Counted from the stretch's first letter, positions 1-8,646 are shown. The stretch: 64,000 bases of DNA from Actinoplanes octamycinicus (GCF_014205225.1 NZ_JACHNB010000001.1:5127501-5191500), one strand, 5' to 3'. Notes: generated from the letters alone by a model not told the origin. Translations and numbers: made by a program.

Positions 1-374
1 ATGCCGGCCACCGAGACGCCGTACTCCAGGATCAGGTCCCAGCCGATGATCCAGGCGACGATCTCGCCGAGGGTGGCGTAGGTGTAGGTGTACGCGCTGC
101 CGGAGACCGGGATCGACGAGGCCAGCTCGGCGTAGGACAGTGCGGAGAACGCGCAGGCCACCGCGGCCAGCACGAAGGACAGGATGACCGCCGGCCCGGC
201 GATGCCGGAACCCTTGCCGATCACCACGAAGATGCCGGTGCCGATGATCGCGCCGACCCCCATCGCGGTCAGCTGGGTCACCCCGACCGCCTTCTTGAGC
301 TCGGTGCCCTCCTCGGACGTCTCGTGGATCAACGATCCGACGTCCCGGATGGCGAACAGTCCGCTTCCGGCCAT
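1..374 (-). CDS. Amino-acid permease (APC superfamily), N-terminal part, cut by the window edge
   Basis: The visible 124 residues are the N-terminus of a cytoplasmic-membrane amino-acid/proton transporter. A short soluble head (MAGSGLFAIRDVGSLIHE) leads to the APC first-helix signature GVGAIIGTGIFVVIGKG at about residues 40-57, whose glycine-rich break binds the substrate amino and carboxyl groups in this superfamily. A second helix follows (AVILSFVLAAVACAFSALSYAELAS), then SGSAYTYTYATLGEIVAWIIGWDLILEYG, typical of cationic amino-acid transporters (YfnA/CAT type). The ATG at 374 is preceded by a good ribosome site (AAAGGGGG). The rest of the gene lies to the left, so substrate specificity cannot be judged. 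Confidence 0.9.
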   Translation of the reverse strand, partial: MAGSGLFAIRDVGSLIHETSEEGTELKKAVGVTQLTAMGVGAIIGTGIFVVIGKGSGIAGPAVILSFVLAAVACAFSALSYAELASSIPVSGSAYTYTYATLGEIVAWIIGWDLILEYGVSVAG

Positions 375-716
375 GCCGCGCCCCCTTTCGCTGCCTCAGG
401 CCACCGTCATCCCGCGATCACCCCGCCCGCAAGCCGGGCGGGGAGACGATCGGCGCGATGTGGGAAGTTCGGTTGCCCGGCTTGCCTACTGACCAGCGCG
501 GTGGGTGAAAAACCGTTCGGCGTACGGGTTGTGCGCCGTCCCCGACAAACCGCGCGGCAGCCTGCGAGGGGTACGGCGGGGCGGGTACGGTGGGGTGAGA
601 AGGGGCAAATCGCCTCTTTGGGTCAGTTCGGCCGGCTCGGGTCTCCCCGGCCGGCCCAGGCCGGTTCTTCAATCTGCCCGGAGCGTCCGGCTCGGGGCTT
701 CTCCTGGGGGGACGCG
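375..716. other. Intergenic region between divergent permease and STAS genes
   Basis: This 342-bp stretch separates two divergent genes and must hold both promoters. I see a GC-rich hairpin near 421-441 (arms CCCGCCC and GGGCGGG) and TACGGT hexamers near 580-592 that could be -10 boxes for the STAS gene. No open frame here looks like a real gene: no ribosome site, and compositions resemble shadows of neighbouring coding. Nothing else could be supported. Confidence 0.4.
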
Positions 717-1034
717 ATGGGGCAGGCCGTGATGACGACACGGCGACAGGCCGACGGCGCCACCGTCGTCGACGTGCGCGGCACCCTGGACGCCGCCACC
801 GTCGACGCCCTCCGCGAGATCCTGGTCGACACCCTGCAGCGCGACCGCCCCACCGCGATGATCGTCGACCTCACCTACGTCACCTTCATGGACTCGGTCG
901 GCATCGGCGCCCTGGTCGCCGGCCAGCGCGCGGCCCGCGACATCGGCGCCCGCTTCCAGCTGCGCAACCCGAGCGACTTCGTCCACCGCCAGCTCCGCGT
1001 CACCGGCCTCACCGACCTCCTCGGCTGCATCTGA
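717..1034 (+). CDS. STAS-domain anti-sigma factor antagonist
   Basis: A 105-residue single STAS domain of the SpoIIAA/RsbV type. In the family such proteins bind an anti-sigma kinase and release a sigma factor, and the kinase inactivates them by phosphorylating a conserved Ser. The core is visible: DVRGTLDAATVDALREIL (first strand and helix), then MIVDLTYVTFMDSVGIGALV, where the Ser of MDSVGIG is the predicted phosphorylation site at about residue 59. The ATG at 717 is preceded by TCCTGGGGGGAC, a strong ribosome site, which fixes the start over longer upstream frames. No kinase or sigma gene adjoins it, so its partner is elsewhere. A second STAS gene lies at 23255-23599. Confidence 0.85.
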   Translation: MGQAVMTTRRQADGATVVDVRGTLDAATVDALREILVDTLQRDRPTAMIVDLTYVTFMDSVGIGALVAGQRAARDIGARFQLRNPSDFVHRQLRVTGLTDLLGCI

Positions 1035-1203
1035 CCGGGCTGTCGTCCCGGCCGCTCGCGGTCCGCCTCTCGTCCCCGACAACCATCCCGCTGCCGCGAC
1101 GCCGCTCCCCAGCTCGCGGTCTTCTTTCCGGTACGACTCGCAGCCCCATGGCAGCCGGCCCGCGATGCCCGGCCCCCTCGCGGCCGCAGCGCGGCGCACG
1201 GTC

Positions 1204-1436
1204 CCGGCTGGTTCTCACGGGTGTCTCAGGGCGGTTGAGGCACCCGTGGGAGCCAGCCGGACGACCGTTGCGCGCGGCTGGGCGGTGCGGTGCACGGTCC
1301 GGGCTGGTTCTCAGGGGTGTTTCAGGGTGGTTGAGAGACCCGTGGGAGCAAGCCGGACGACCGCTGCGCGCGGCTGGGCGGTGCTGGTCCTGAGGGGTGT
1401 TTCAGGGTGGTTGAGAGACCCGTGGGAGCCAGCCGG
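1204..1436. repeat. Three tandem copies of a palindromic intergenic element
   Basis: Imperfect hairpins occupy 1204-1260, 1300-1356 and 1383-1436, each built from a left arm like GGCTGGTTCTCACGGGTGT and its near complement ending GGAGCCAGCCGG, with a loop around GGGCGG or GGGTGG. Linkers between copies are also conserved (ACGACCGYTGCGCGCGGC, then TGGGCGGTGC), so the repeating unit is about 80-96 bp. Related single copies lie at 25914-25970 and 42761-42815. The array sits downstream of the STAS gene and downstream of the P450 gene (convergent), filling most of the 533-bp gap 1035-1567. A CGTACCGGAAA motif follows at 1511. No gene is evident in this gap. Confidence 0.85.
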
Positions 1437-1567
1437 ACGACCGCTGCGCGCGGCTGGGCGGTGCGGCAGGGTGGCCGGGCGGCGTCAGCGCGTGGCGGGG
1501 CGGCTTCGGGCGTACCGGAAACGGGGTAGGCCATGAGCGGCGGCGGTCTTGCGCCGGGGGTGGGGGT

Positions 1568-2824
1568 TCAGCGGGGGGTGAGGACTCGGGCTCGGAGGGG
1601 GAGGGAGAGCGGGCCGCGGATGATGCTGGCGTCGCGGCGGCGGAGCGGGCCGGCTCGGCGGAGGTCGGGCAGGCGTTCGGCGAGCATGCGGAGGGCGATG
1701 CCGGCTTCCAGGCGGGCCAGCGGGGCGCCGACGCAGTAGTGGATGCCACTGGAGAAGGCCAGGTGGTCGGCTTCCGGGACGCGGTGCAGGTCGAACTGGT
1801 CGGCGCGGGCGTAGACGGCCGGGTCGCGGTTGGCGCCGCCGAGCAGGGAGACGACGAACTGGCCGCGGCGGACCGGGACGCCGGCCACCTCGACGTCCTC
1901 GCGGGCGCAGCGGGCGGTGCGCTGCACCGGCGGGTCCCAGCGCAGCGTCTCCTCGACCGCGGCGTCGGCCAGGCCGGCCGGGTCGGCGCAGAGCGCGGCC
2001 CACTGCGCGGGGTGGTCGAGCAGCGCGCCGACCGCGTTGCCGATCAGGTTGACCGTGGTCTCGAAGCCGGCCACCAGCAGCAGGCGGCACATCGGCAGCA
2101 GCTCGTGCGCCTGGATCTGGTCGCCCTCGGCGGCCAGGATGCGGCTCACCGCGTCGTCGGCCGGCTCCCGGCGGCGCAGCACGAACAGCCGGATGAAGAC
2201 CTCGTCGATGGCGTCGCTGGCGGCCTTGAGCCGGGCCGCGTGGCGCAGCGAGCGGACCCCGTCCAGGGCGCTGCCGACCACCGCGCCGTGCGCCGCGAAC
2301 GCCTCGGCGTCCGCGTCCGGGATGCCCATCAGGTCGGTGATCACCGCGATCGGCAGGGGCGCCGCGAAGTCGCTGACCAGGTCGAAGGTGCCCTTGGCAG
2401 CGGCCTTGTCGAGCAGTTCGCCGACCACCCGCTCGACGCGGGGGCGGTAGCCGGCGATCTCCTTGGGGCTGAACGCCGGCTGGGCGACCCGGCGCAGCCG
2501 GGTGTGCTCGGGCGGGTCCTTGTCCAGGAACGACATGTCGATCTCGTCGCCCGGCGCGCCCGGCCCGTTCATCGCCACCGCGCGGGGGCCGAACCGGCGG
2601 TCGCGCAGCACGCTGTTGCAGACGGCGTGGGTGGCGGTGGCGTAGTTGCCGAGCCGGGTCGGCATCAGCGGGCCGTGGGCCCGGACCTCGTCGTAGACCG
2701 CGTACGGATTCTCCCGGCCCTCGGCCAGGTGCAGGCGGGACAGTGGATCCCGCCGCACCCGGCCCCAGTAGTGGATGGCGAGCTGGCGCCCGTAGAGGGC
2801 GGCGGCGAATCGCAGCACGTGCAT
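1568..2824 (-). CDS. Cytochrome P450 monooxygenase
   Basis: A 418-residue soluble bacterial class I P450, an O2-dependent monooxygenase needing ferredoxin and a reductase. Visible landmarks: I-helix oxygen-activation motif AGFETTVN at about residue 252 (Glu in place of the more usual Asp), K-helix EETLR (ExxR) near 293, and the haem loop FSSGIHYCVGAPLAR with the axial Cys near 363. The sequence resembles CYP107-like actinobacterial enzymes, but I cannot name a substrate. No ferredoxin gene adjoins it. The ATG at 2824 is favoured over the GTG three codons upstream because a TAACGT -10-like box lies 7 nt ahead, which fits a leaderless mRNA. Confidence 0.93.
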   Translation of the reverse strand: MHVLRFAAALYGRQLAIHYWGRVRRDPLSRLHLAEGRENPYAVYDEVRAHGPLMPTRLGNYATATHAVCNSVLRDRRFGPRAVAMNGPGAPGDEIDMSFLDKDPPEHTRLRRVAQPAFSPKEIAGYRPRVERVVGELLDKAAAKGTFDLVSDFAAPLPIAVITDLMGIPDADAEAFAAHGAVVGSALDGVRSLRHAARLKAASDAIDEVFIRLFVLRRREPADDAVSRILAAEGDQIQAHELLPMCRLLLVAGFETTVNLIGNAVGALLDHPAQWAALCADPAGLADAAVEETLRWDPPVQRTARCAREDVEVAGVPVRRGQFVVSLLGGANRDPAVYARADQFDLHRVPEADHLAFSSGIHYCVGAPLARLEAGIALRMLAERLPDLRRAGPLRRRDASIIRGPLSLPLRARVLTPR

Positions 2825-2831
2825 GGTGGGC

Positions 2832-2837
2832 ACGTTA
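2832..2837 (-). promoter_or_regulatory. -10 box for P450 (predicted leaderless)
   Basis: On the minus strand TAACGT lies 7 nt before the ATG at 2824. No purine-rich ribosome site is present. This supports transcription starting at or next to the start codon. Confidence 0.45.
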
Positions 2838-2869
2838 CGCCACGAGACGCCGCCGTCGCGGTAGGTGAT

Positions 2870-5062
2870 CTAGTGGAGTTCGGCGACGTACCCGGTCAGG
2901 CGGGCGAGCGCCGCGTTCCAGTTGATGGTCAACTCGTTGGTGGACCAGGACTGGATGTCGTCGATGTAGCAGAACTGGCCGACGCAGCCCTTGAGCTTCT
3001 CCTGCGCGAGCGGGTCCTGGATCGACGAGTTCGGGCCACCGGCCAGGCTGCCGGCCGGCGGGTGCGGCAGCGCCGGGTCGAGCTGGGCGGCGTACCAGCG
3101 GCTGTGCTCGTTCTGCGCGCTGACCTCGCCGTAGCCGGTCACGTAGGAGCGGTTCAGCGCGTTCCGGCCGAACAGCCAGTCGAGGCCGGTGAGCACGCCG
3201 TACTCGTACTTGTACGTGCCGGTCAGCTGGTGCGCGGCGGTCAGCACCACCAGGTTGTTGGCGATGATGCTGGACGAACCCCAGTCCCAGACGTTGTTCG
3301 GCGGGGCGTAGGCGACGCCGTACGGGTGCGCCTCCTGGATCGCCAGGTACTTGTCGGCGCCGGCCAGCACCTGCGCCTTCACCTTGCCGAGGCCGGGCAG
3401 CTTGTTCGGGATCAGCGCCAGGTCCAGCTTGGCCGGCACGGCGGTGGCCGCCCAGTCGAAGGCGACCGGCCCGAACGAGTCGGCGGTGTGCTCGGGCGAG
3501 GTCAGCACGTCGGTGGCGTACTGGTGCTCGCCGGTGGTCAGGAACAGCTCGGCGGCCGCCCAGTAGAAGTCGTCGGAGACCTTGGTGTCGTTGTAGGCGC
3601 CGCCGCCGACCCCGTCGGACTCCGGCGCGAGGACGATCGGGTTGGTCTTGGCGGCGGTGTACGCCTTCTTCGCCGCGGCCAGCGCCCGGGTGGCGAACGC
3701 CGGGTCGTAACGCTTGTAGACCCGGGCCGCCTGGGCCGCGGTGGCGGCCAGGTTCAGCGTCGCCGCCGTGGAGACCGGGTGCAGCTCCCGCGGCTGCGGG
3801 TCGGCCGAGGGCAGCAGCGGCAGGCCGGTCCACGCCTGGTCGTGGATCTTGTGGTGCACCATGCCGTTCGGCGCCTGCATCTTGAGCAGGAAGTCCAGCT
3901 CCCAGCGGGCCTCGTCGAGGATGTCCGGGGTCCGGTCGCCGCTCTCCGGGATGGTCAGGCTGACCTTGCGGACCTGCTTGGACTGCTCGTACTCGCTGAG
4001 CAGGCCCCAGACCGAGATGCCGCCGTTGACCACGTACTTGCCGTGGTCGCCGGCGTCGTACCAGCCGCCGCGCACGTCCAGCCGGTAGTCGCAGACGCCG
4101 GGCTGGCAGGGGACGTTGCCGTCACCCTGGTTCGGGGCGACGTCGACGTGCCCGGCGGCGCGGCCGTAACCGGGGCGCAGGGTGTCGTCGATCGCGATGC
4201 CGGAGCGCTGCGTGTAGAAGAACTTCAGCGAGTCGGCGCGGAGCCGGTCGTACGCGTCGCCGCCGATGTCGAACGGCCGGGAGGTCTCCCCGTCGACGGT
4301 CAGCGTGTAGCCGGTGCCCTTGCGGCTGTTCCCGGAGAAGTCGACGGTGTGCACGTTCTGCCCGGACGACACGTCCAGGCCGCGCGGCTCGCTGCGGCCG
4401 GTGTCGACGACCTTGCCGGCGGCGTTCCGCAGCTCCCACAGCAGCGGGGTGGTCTCGGTGGTGACCAGGGTGGCGACCTTCGGGCCGGACGGCAGGTAGC
4501 TGACCTGGTTGACCCGGATCCGCGGCCCGGTGTCCGGGACGTAGACCTCCGGCGGCACGCCGCCGACCAGCGAGACGTTGTCGACGCAGAAGTGCCACGG
4601 CTCGGCGCTGCCGCCGACCTGGAAGGCCACCTGGCCCTGCGCGGTGGTGGCGCTCGCGGTGAAGGTGTATTCGTAGTGCTGCACGGCGCCGAGCACCGGT
4701 GACTGTTCGAAGTACGTGTCGTAGGGGCTGACCGCGAGCCCGGTGACGGCCCGGACCACGTGGCCGGCGTCGCCACTCGCGTCGAAGCTGAACCGGTACG
4801 TCTCGCCGGCCACGAGGTCGATGTCGTTCTGCCCGACCGCGGCGTCCCACCGGTTGGCGGTGCCGCCGGGCACGTCCACGCAGGCCCGGCCGTCGCTGAG
4901 CGCGATCGGCATGCCGCTGGTGGACCAGAAGGGGTCGGAGGTGCCGTCGAAACCGCCGTTCACGACCTGCTCGACCTCGTCGGCCTGAGCGGGGGTCACG
5001 GCGGCGCCGACCAGTAACAGGGTCGCCGCGGAGAGGGCGAGGGAGCGCTCCCATAGATGCAT
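2870..5062 (-). CDS. Secreted GH9 endoglucanase with N-terminal CBM4/9-like module
   Basis: A 730-residue exported cellulase. The signal peptide ([19 protein letters not shown]) ends with AQA at about residue 27. Next come a carbohydrate-binding module of the CBM4/9 jelly-roll type (about 30-170, starting [15 protein letters not shown]), an Ig-like CelD_N domain (about 185-270, [20 protein letters not shown]) and a GH9 (alpha/alpha)6 barrel. Catalytic signatures are present: [11 protein letters not shown] near 335 (base Asp pair) and [10 protein letters not shown] near 709 (acid Glu). It should cleave internal beta-1,4-glucan bonds. An in-frame TTG at 5098 was rejected: it is part of the -35 box. 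A CebR-like operator overlaps codons 4-8, implying induction by cello-oligosaccharides. Confidence 0.95.
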   Translation of the reverse strand: MHLWERSLALSAATLLLVGAAVTPAQADEVEQVVNGGFDGTSDPFWSTSGMPIALSDGRACVDVPGGTANRWDAAVGQNDIDLVAGETYRFSFDASGDAGHVVRAVTGLAVSPYDTYFEQSPVLGAVQHYEYTFTASATTAQGQVAFQVGGSAEPWHFCVDNVSLVGGVPPEVYVPDTGPRIRVNQVSYLPSGPKVATLVTTETTPLLWELRNAAGKVVDTGRSEPRGLDVSSGQNVHTVDFSGNSRKGTGYTLTVDGETSRPFDIGGDAYDRLRADSLKFFYTQRSGIAIDDTLRPGYGRAAGHVDVAPNQGDGNVPCQPGVCDYRLDVRGGWYDAGDHGKYVVNGGISVWGLLSEYEQSKQVRKVSLTIPESGDRTPDILDEARWELDFLLKMQAPNGMVHHKIHDQAWTGLPLLPSADPQPRELHPVSTAATLNLAATAAQAARVYKRYDPAFATRALAAAKKAYTAAKTNPIVLAPESDGVGGGAYNDTKVSDDFYWAAAELFLTTGEHQYATDVLTSPEHTADSFGPVAFDWAATAVPAKLDLALIPNKLPGLGKVKAQVLAGADKYLAIQEAHPYGVAYAPPNNVWDWGSSSIIANNLVVLTAAHQLTGTYKYEYGVLTGLDWLFGRNALNRSYVTGYGEVSAQNEHSRWYAAQLDPALPHPPAGSLAGGPNSSIQDPLAQEKLKGCVGQFCYIDDIQSWSTNELTINWNAALARLTGYVAELH
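5040..5053 (-). promoter_or_regulatory. CebR/CelR-type cellulose-utilisation operator
   Basis: The minus strand reads TGGGAGCGCTCCCT, matching 13 of 14 bases of the palindrome TGGGAGCGCTCCCA known for the LacI-family regulators CebR (Streptomyces) and CelR (Thermobifida). It lies inside the GH9 gene, about 10 bases past the predicted transcription start, where a bound repressor would block elongation or initiation. Confidence 0.85.
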
Positions 5063-5098
5063 GGAGACATACTGATGACCAACATGTGACCACGTCAA
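5063..5098 (-). promoter_or_regulatory. Promoter of the GH9 gene, predicted leaderless
   Basis: On the minus strand, -35 TTGACG (5093-5098) is followed after 18 nt by CAGTAT (5069-5074). Six bases later comes the ATG at 5062, so the mRNA would start on the start codon. The -35 box overlaps the stop codon of the upstream ATP-grasp gene. No ribosome site is present ahead of the ATG. Confidence 0.65.
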
Positions 5099-6333
5099 CG
5101 CCCTTGGTCACGAATCCAGGCGTCGATCAGGCCGCCGAAGTGCCCGAGGAACCGTTCGTGCTCGTGCACCGGGTAGGTGGCCCGCACCGTCTCGCGCAGC
5201 AGCGACCGGAACTCCTCCGAGGTCACCCAGTCGTAGACGATGTCGTCGACGTTGCTCAGGTGCTTGTCGCAGAACTCGCGGTACCGGTCGATCTCGAAGT
5301 AGCGGTCGGCCAGCTCGCGATAGCCGGCCAGCTTGTCCGCGTACGACCGGGCCGGGTCGTCGGCGATGTCGAAGTAGTCCCGGGTGTCGGTGTCCAGCCG
5401 CATCCGCCGCCCGGTCACCACGCAGAACACCGTCCAGCGCAGCAGCGCGGTCATCGCCCACGGGAAGTAGTAGTGCAGCGAGGTGAGCGCCACGTCCGGG
5501 CAGGCGTTGGCGTAGTCGATCGGGTGCACCTCGTCGCCGCGGACCAGCGACTCGCACGAGTTGAACTCCCACCGGAAGAACGCGTTGACCAGCCGGGACA
5601 CGGTCACCACCTCGTCGCCCGCGGCGTCCGAGAGGAAGTCGTGCTCGACCTGGTAGCGCAGGTGCATCGGCTGGTCCGGGCGGAACCGCATCACCATCGT
5701 CTCCGGCCCGATGGTCAGCGAGCGGGCGAACACGTCGTAGTCCTCGACCGACGCCTGCAGATGCATCAGCCGCTCGCCGGAGGCGTCGTACGCGGCGTGC
5801 AGCTCCCGCTCGTTCCGGATCTTCGAGACGCCCACCCAGGCGCCGCCGTCGTAGGGCTTCATGTAGAGCGGGTAGCCGACCGACGCGGCCGTCGCCTCCA
5901 GGTCGAACGGCCGGTTGTAGCGCGCCGCGGTGTACGCCCACCGGGAGTTGTCCAGCGGGTTCTTGAACGGCACCAGCACCGTCTCCGGCACCTTCAGCCC
6001 GAGCCGCATCATCGCGCAGTACGCCGCGTGCTTCTCCATCGACTGGAAGGTGAACGGGCTGTTCAGCAGGTACACGTCGTCCATCAGCGCGATCTTCTTG
6101 AGCCACTCGCGGGGGTGGTAGTACCAGTACGCCAGCCGGTCGATCACCAGCTCGTGCTTCGGCTTGTCACGCAGGTTGAACGGCTCGATGGTGACCCGCA
6201 CCGGCCGGGTGCGGTGGGTGCGCCCGTCGGCCGCGGTGACCGTGCCCAGCCGGCGCAGCAACGCCTCGTAGGCGCGTGGCCAGTCGTCCTCGGTGCCCAG
6301 CAACAATCCGATGGTGTGCTCGACGTCGGCCAC
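5095..6333 (-). CDS. ATP-grasp family ligase (RimK-like), unknown substrate
   Basis: A 412-residue cytoplasmic protein that looks like an ATP-grasp carboxylate-amine ligase. The nucleotide-binding loop is visible as [19 protein letters not shown] near residues 155-173, with a later acidic metal-binding stretch around [14 protein letters not shown] near 268-281. An Asn/Asp/Tyr-rich C-terminal half ([13 protein letters not shown]) is not part of the standard fold. Family members join an activated carboxylate to an amine, as in glutathione or peptide tailing. The GTG start at 6333 has GGAGG five bases upstream. It is the last gene of a TPR-esterase-ATP-grasp operon, 12 bp after the esterase. I do not recognise a specific orthologue with a known product. 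Confidence 0.75.
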   Translation of the reverse strand: MADVEHTIGLLLGTEDDWPRAYEALLRRLGTVTAADGRTHRTRPVRVTIEPFNLRDKPKHELVIDRLAYWYYHPREWLKKIALMDDVYLLNSPFTFQSMEKHAAYCAMMRLGLKVPETVLVPFKNPLDNSRWAYTAARYNRPFDLEATAASVGYPLYMKPYDGGAWVGVSKIRNERELHAAYDASGERLMHLQASVEDYDVFARSLTIGPETMVMRFRPDQPMHLRYQVEHDFLSDAAGDEVVTVSRLVNAFFRWEFNSCESLVRGDEVHPIDYANACPDVALTSLHYYFPWAMTALLRWTVFCVVTGRRMRLDTDTRDYFDIADDPARSYADKLAGYRELADRYFEIDRYREFCDKHLSNVDDIVYDWVTSEEFRSLLRETVRATYPVHEHERFLGHFGGLIDAWIRDQGR

Positions 6334-6345
6334 GGTCGCCTCCGA

Positions 6346-7035
6346 TCAGTCCGGCCAGACCCGGCTCAGCAGGGTGGTCAGGTGCGGGTCCAGGGTGTTT
6401 CGCCAGGTGCTCCAGTCGTGCCCACCCGGGCCGACGGCGAGATCCACTGGATACCCCTGTTTCGCCAGGGCATCCGTCATGTCCCGGTTGTTCGCCAGGT
6501 TCTCCTCGCCGGCGCCGCACGTCAGGGTGGCCGGCACGGCCGGGCCGCTGGCCGCGGTGCGCACCCGCCGGACGTACCGGATGATCCGTGACCAGTGCCG
6601 GAAGCCGGACTCCTGCCGGTCGTGCCGGGGCTGGAAATAGCTGCCCGACTGCAGGTAGAGCCCGGCGAAGCCGGCCGGGTGCGAGCGCTGCGCGTGCAGC
6701 ATGGCGAGCGCGCCGAGACTGACCCCGGTGCCGACCGCCCGGCCGGCGCCGAGCCGGGCCCGCAGCCGGGGCAACACGTCCAGGGCGAGCGAGTCGGCCC
6801 AGGCCGGGCAGGCCGAATACCAGTTCTCGCGGTCGCCGGGCGGCAGCAGCACCAGGTGGTAGCGGCCGGATGCCGCGGCGTGCTCGGCCAGGCCGCCGCG
6901 CGACCGGTACTCCGGGCCGTCGTGGGCCACCAGCATCCGGTCGCAGTCCCGGTCAGGTGACCAGACGTCGGCGGTGATCGTCGACCGGAGCCGGGGCAGC
7001 GGCAGGCGGACCCTGCGCCATCGGCCCGCTCCCAT
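6346..7035 (-). CDS. Alpha/beta-hydrolase esterase (esterase D/PF00756-like)
   Basis: A 229-residue soluble hydrolase without signal peptide. The nucleophile elbow is GVSLGA near residues 104-109 (GxSxG), the oxyanion and strand region is MLVAHDGPEYRSRGGL, and the catalytic His sits in GPGGHDWSTW near 205-210, the usual place in the esterase D/Fes family. Such enzymes cleave ester or acyl bonds of peptides, siderophores or lipids. It starts 9 bp after the TPR gene and ends 12 bp before the ATP-grasp gene, so the three are very likely co-transcribed. A ligase plus an esterase suggests making and processing of a small acylated or peptide compound, but this is inference. Confidence 0.8.
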   Translation of the reverse strand: MGAGRWRRVRLPLPRLRSTITADVWSPDRDCDRMLVAHDGPEYRSRGGLAEHAAASGRYHLVLLPPGDRENWYSACPAWADSLALDVLPRLRARLGAGRAVGTGVSLGALAMLHAQRSHPAGFAGLYLQSGSYFQPRHDRQESGFRHWSRIIRYVRRVRTAASGPAVPATLTCGAGEENLANNRDMTDALAKQGYPVDLAVGPGGHDWSTWRNTLDPHLTTLLSRVWPD

Positions 7036-7044
7036 GAACGCACA

Positions 7045-7944
7045 TTAACGCCGCGCCGCCGATCCCGCCGCTCGTGCCCGCGAACCCAACTCGGACATCC
7101 GCGCCGACACGTCGTCGACCAGCGCCGGATCCCCGGTCGCCGCGGCGGCCGCCAGCAGCACGGCCAGCGCCGCCGCGCTCCGCTCCGCGGCGCACTCCGG
7201 CAGCAGCGCCGGCAACCGCGCGGTGAGCAGCTCCACCGCCGCCCGCGGATGCCCGCGCCGCCGGTGCAGGAACGCGCCGCGCATGGTGACCGCCTCGATC
7301 GCGTTGTCCGGCCCGACCGAGGGGTGCGCGGCCAGCTCGGCCGCGTGCCGGGTCAGCCGGTCCACCCGGCCGCTGTCGCCGCGCAGCCCGGCCGCGTCCG
7401 CCCGGTTCAGCACCGACCGCAGGTAGTCGTCCAGTGCCTCCGGCAGCACGCTGCGGAACAGCCGCTCGGCCGCCGCGAAGTGCGCCTCGGCCTCGTTCAG
7501 GTGCGGCTGCGGCGGCCCGCCGGTGACCCGCGCCAGCTCCACCTCGACCACCCCGAGATTGTCGTAGGTGATCGCCCGCCCGACCGGATCCCCGACCAGC
7601 GGCCCGACCTCCAGCGACCGCACCAGGTAGCGTTTGGCCAGCGCCAGCTCGCCCCGCTCGTGCGCGCTCAGCGCCAGGTTGTTCAGGATCGCCGAGTGCG
7701 TCCCGGGATCCGCGTCGATCACCCCGTCCAGCATGGCCAGCGCCCGGGCGAAACACTCCGCCGCCTCGGCCGGCCGCCCGGCCCGCCGCAGCAGCTCGCC
7801 CCGCTCGTTCTCGGCGGCCGCCCGGCTCACGGCCGCGTGCGCGCTGCGATAGACCTCGGCGCCGGGCGCGCCGCCCTCGGCCGCCCGCGCGCTGCGATGG
7901 GTCGCGGTCGCCGCCGCGTGCGCACTCCGGTAGACCTCCGCCAC
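7045..7944 (-). CDS. TPR-repeat protein, first gene of esterase/ATP-grasp operon
   Basis: A 299-residue all-helical protein. The N-terminus repeats a short segment (EVYRSAHAA, THRSARAAE, EVYRSAHAAV). Tetratricopeptide repeats follow: ENERGELLRRAGRPAEAAECFARAL near 45-70, LNNLALSAHERGELALAKRYL near 85-105, and a hairpin with YDNLGVVEVELARV. The layout resembles the TPR C-terminus of SARP/LuxR regulators, but no DNA-binding or ATPase part is present, so it is probably a scaffold or adaptor. The GTG at 7944 is favoured: a TATGAT -10 box lies six bases upstream. It leads an operon with the esterase 9 bp downstream. Confidence 0.75.
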   Translation of the reverse strand: MAEVYRSAHAAATATHRSARAAEGGAPGAEVYRSAHAAVSRAAAENERGELLRRAGRPAEAAECFARALAMLDGVIDADPGTHSAILNNLALSAHERGELALAKRYLVRSLEVGPLVGDPVGRAITYDNLGVVEVELARVTGGPPQPHLNEAEAHFAAAERLFRSVLPEALDDYLRSVLNRADAAGLRGDSGRVDRLTRHAAELAAHPSVGPDNAIEAVTMRGAFLHRRRGHPRAAVELLTARLPALLPECAAERSAAALAVLLAAAAATGDPALVDDVSARMSELGSRARAAGSAARR

Positions 7945-7950
7945 CCCGCC

Positions 7951-7986
7951 ATCATAAAAGCGGCATTTCGGATAAATGCCTCCGAA
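7951..7986 (-). promoter_or_regulatory. Leaderless promoter with inverted-repeat operator for the TPR operon
   Basis: The minus-strand -10 TATGAT (7951-7956) lies six bases before the GTG at 7944. Directly upstream is an inverted repeat GGCATTT-5-AAATGCC (7962-7980), nested with TTCGGA/TCCGAA (7967-7972, 7981-7986). These arms cover the -35 region, as expected for a repressor site; the binding protein is unknown. Confidence 0.55.
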
Positions 7987-8065
7987 GGCAGGCGTTTCCC
8001 TCCAGCACAATCCCTTTTTCGTACGCACAACGCAGACTCCCCGCCTCGCCGCCCCGTCCGCTGCG

Positions 8066-8165
8066 CGCGTTTCGGACGGGTCGGTGCGCTGCGGGCGTAC
8101 CGGGATGGGGCGGCGACGGGAGCGGGCTTCGGACGGGTGGGTGGGCGCCGGGCGTACCGGGAAGG
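8066..8165. repeat. Two tandem intergenic repeats ending in GGGCGTACCGGGA
   Basis: Two related units (about 8066-8106 and 8121-8165) read roughly GTTTCGGACGGGTCGGTG, then a short GC spacer, then GCGGGCGTACCGGGA. They belong to the window-wide CGTACCG(G)AAA motif family. They lie upstream of the DUF5990 gene. Confidence 0.6.
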
Positions 8166-8220
8166 GGGTCAGCCGGACGGGGAGCGGACCGGGAGTGGGG
8201 GCCGGGCCTAGGGTTGAGGG

Positions 8221-8646
8221 GTGCGGATCCGGATCGAGGGGCGAGAGCTTCCACAGTCGCCGGAGCTGCGGCTGAACAACGTGCACGTCGGGATGCAACG
8301 GCGCGCCGAGGTGGTCGAGCGGGTCCCGGTGACCGAGAACCAGGCGGTCTGGGAGCTGGAGGTGGCCGGCCGGGAGGTGGACGGGCTGCTCGACGTCGGC
8401 GGGCCCTGGGTGCACGGGCCGCCCGGAGCGCGCTTCCTCTATCTGAGCTGGGGCGCGGTGCACGGGGCCGACTTCGTCATGTTCCGGCGGGCCAAACTGC
8501 TGTTCGGGGATGTGCCGACGGAGCTGTTGCGGGCCGCCTTCGACGACGAGGGTGTGCTGGTCGGGCGGCTGACGCTGACCGACGGGGCGGGCGATCCGCG
8601 CTGCGCCCGGGTCCGGCCGCCGGTGATCAGCTGGACGCTGGAGTGA
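8221..8646 (+). CDS. DUF5990 family protein
   Basis: A 141-residue small soluble protein beginning MRIRIEGRELPQSPELRLNN. The conserved pattern HVGMQRRAEVVERVPV, then GPWVHGPPGARFLYLSWG and FVMFRRAKLLF, matches the actinobacterial DUF5990 family as I remember it. Its function is unknown; the fold is likely a compact beta-rich domain. The GTG at 8221 lacks a ribosome site but has TAGGGT six bases upstream (8209-8214), so a leaderless transcript is predicted. Its 3' side carries a hairpin with a CGTACCGGAAA arm before the SNF2 gene. Confidence 0.75.
   Translation: MRIRIEGRELPQSPELRLNNVHVGMQRRAEVVERVPVTENQAVWELEVAGREVDGLLDVGGPWVHGPPGARFLYLSWGAVHGADFVMFRRAKLLFGDVPTELLRAAFDDEGVLVGRLTLTDGAGDPRCARVRPPVISWTLE

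Noticed and set aside
1204..1436. Tandem palindromes as attachment sites of an integrated element
   Set aside because: No integrase, tRNA gene or composition change lies nearby, and copies of the same element occur at other gene ends.
1739..4702. A very long open frame on the plus strand opposite the P450 and GH9 genes
   Set aside because: It mirrors the codon pattern of the real minus-strand genes and encodes only Val/Gly/Arg/Asp-rich sequence without any domain. Similar long antisense frames at 5086-6591, 9727-11553, 18505-21621, 22556-23716 and 25925-29482 were rejected for the same reason.
5063..5098. Upstream TTG start for the GH9 gene adding 12 residues
   Set aside because: The TTG is the -35 hexamer TTGACG, there is no ribosome site, and the added residues would precede a normal signal peptide.
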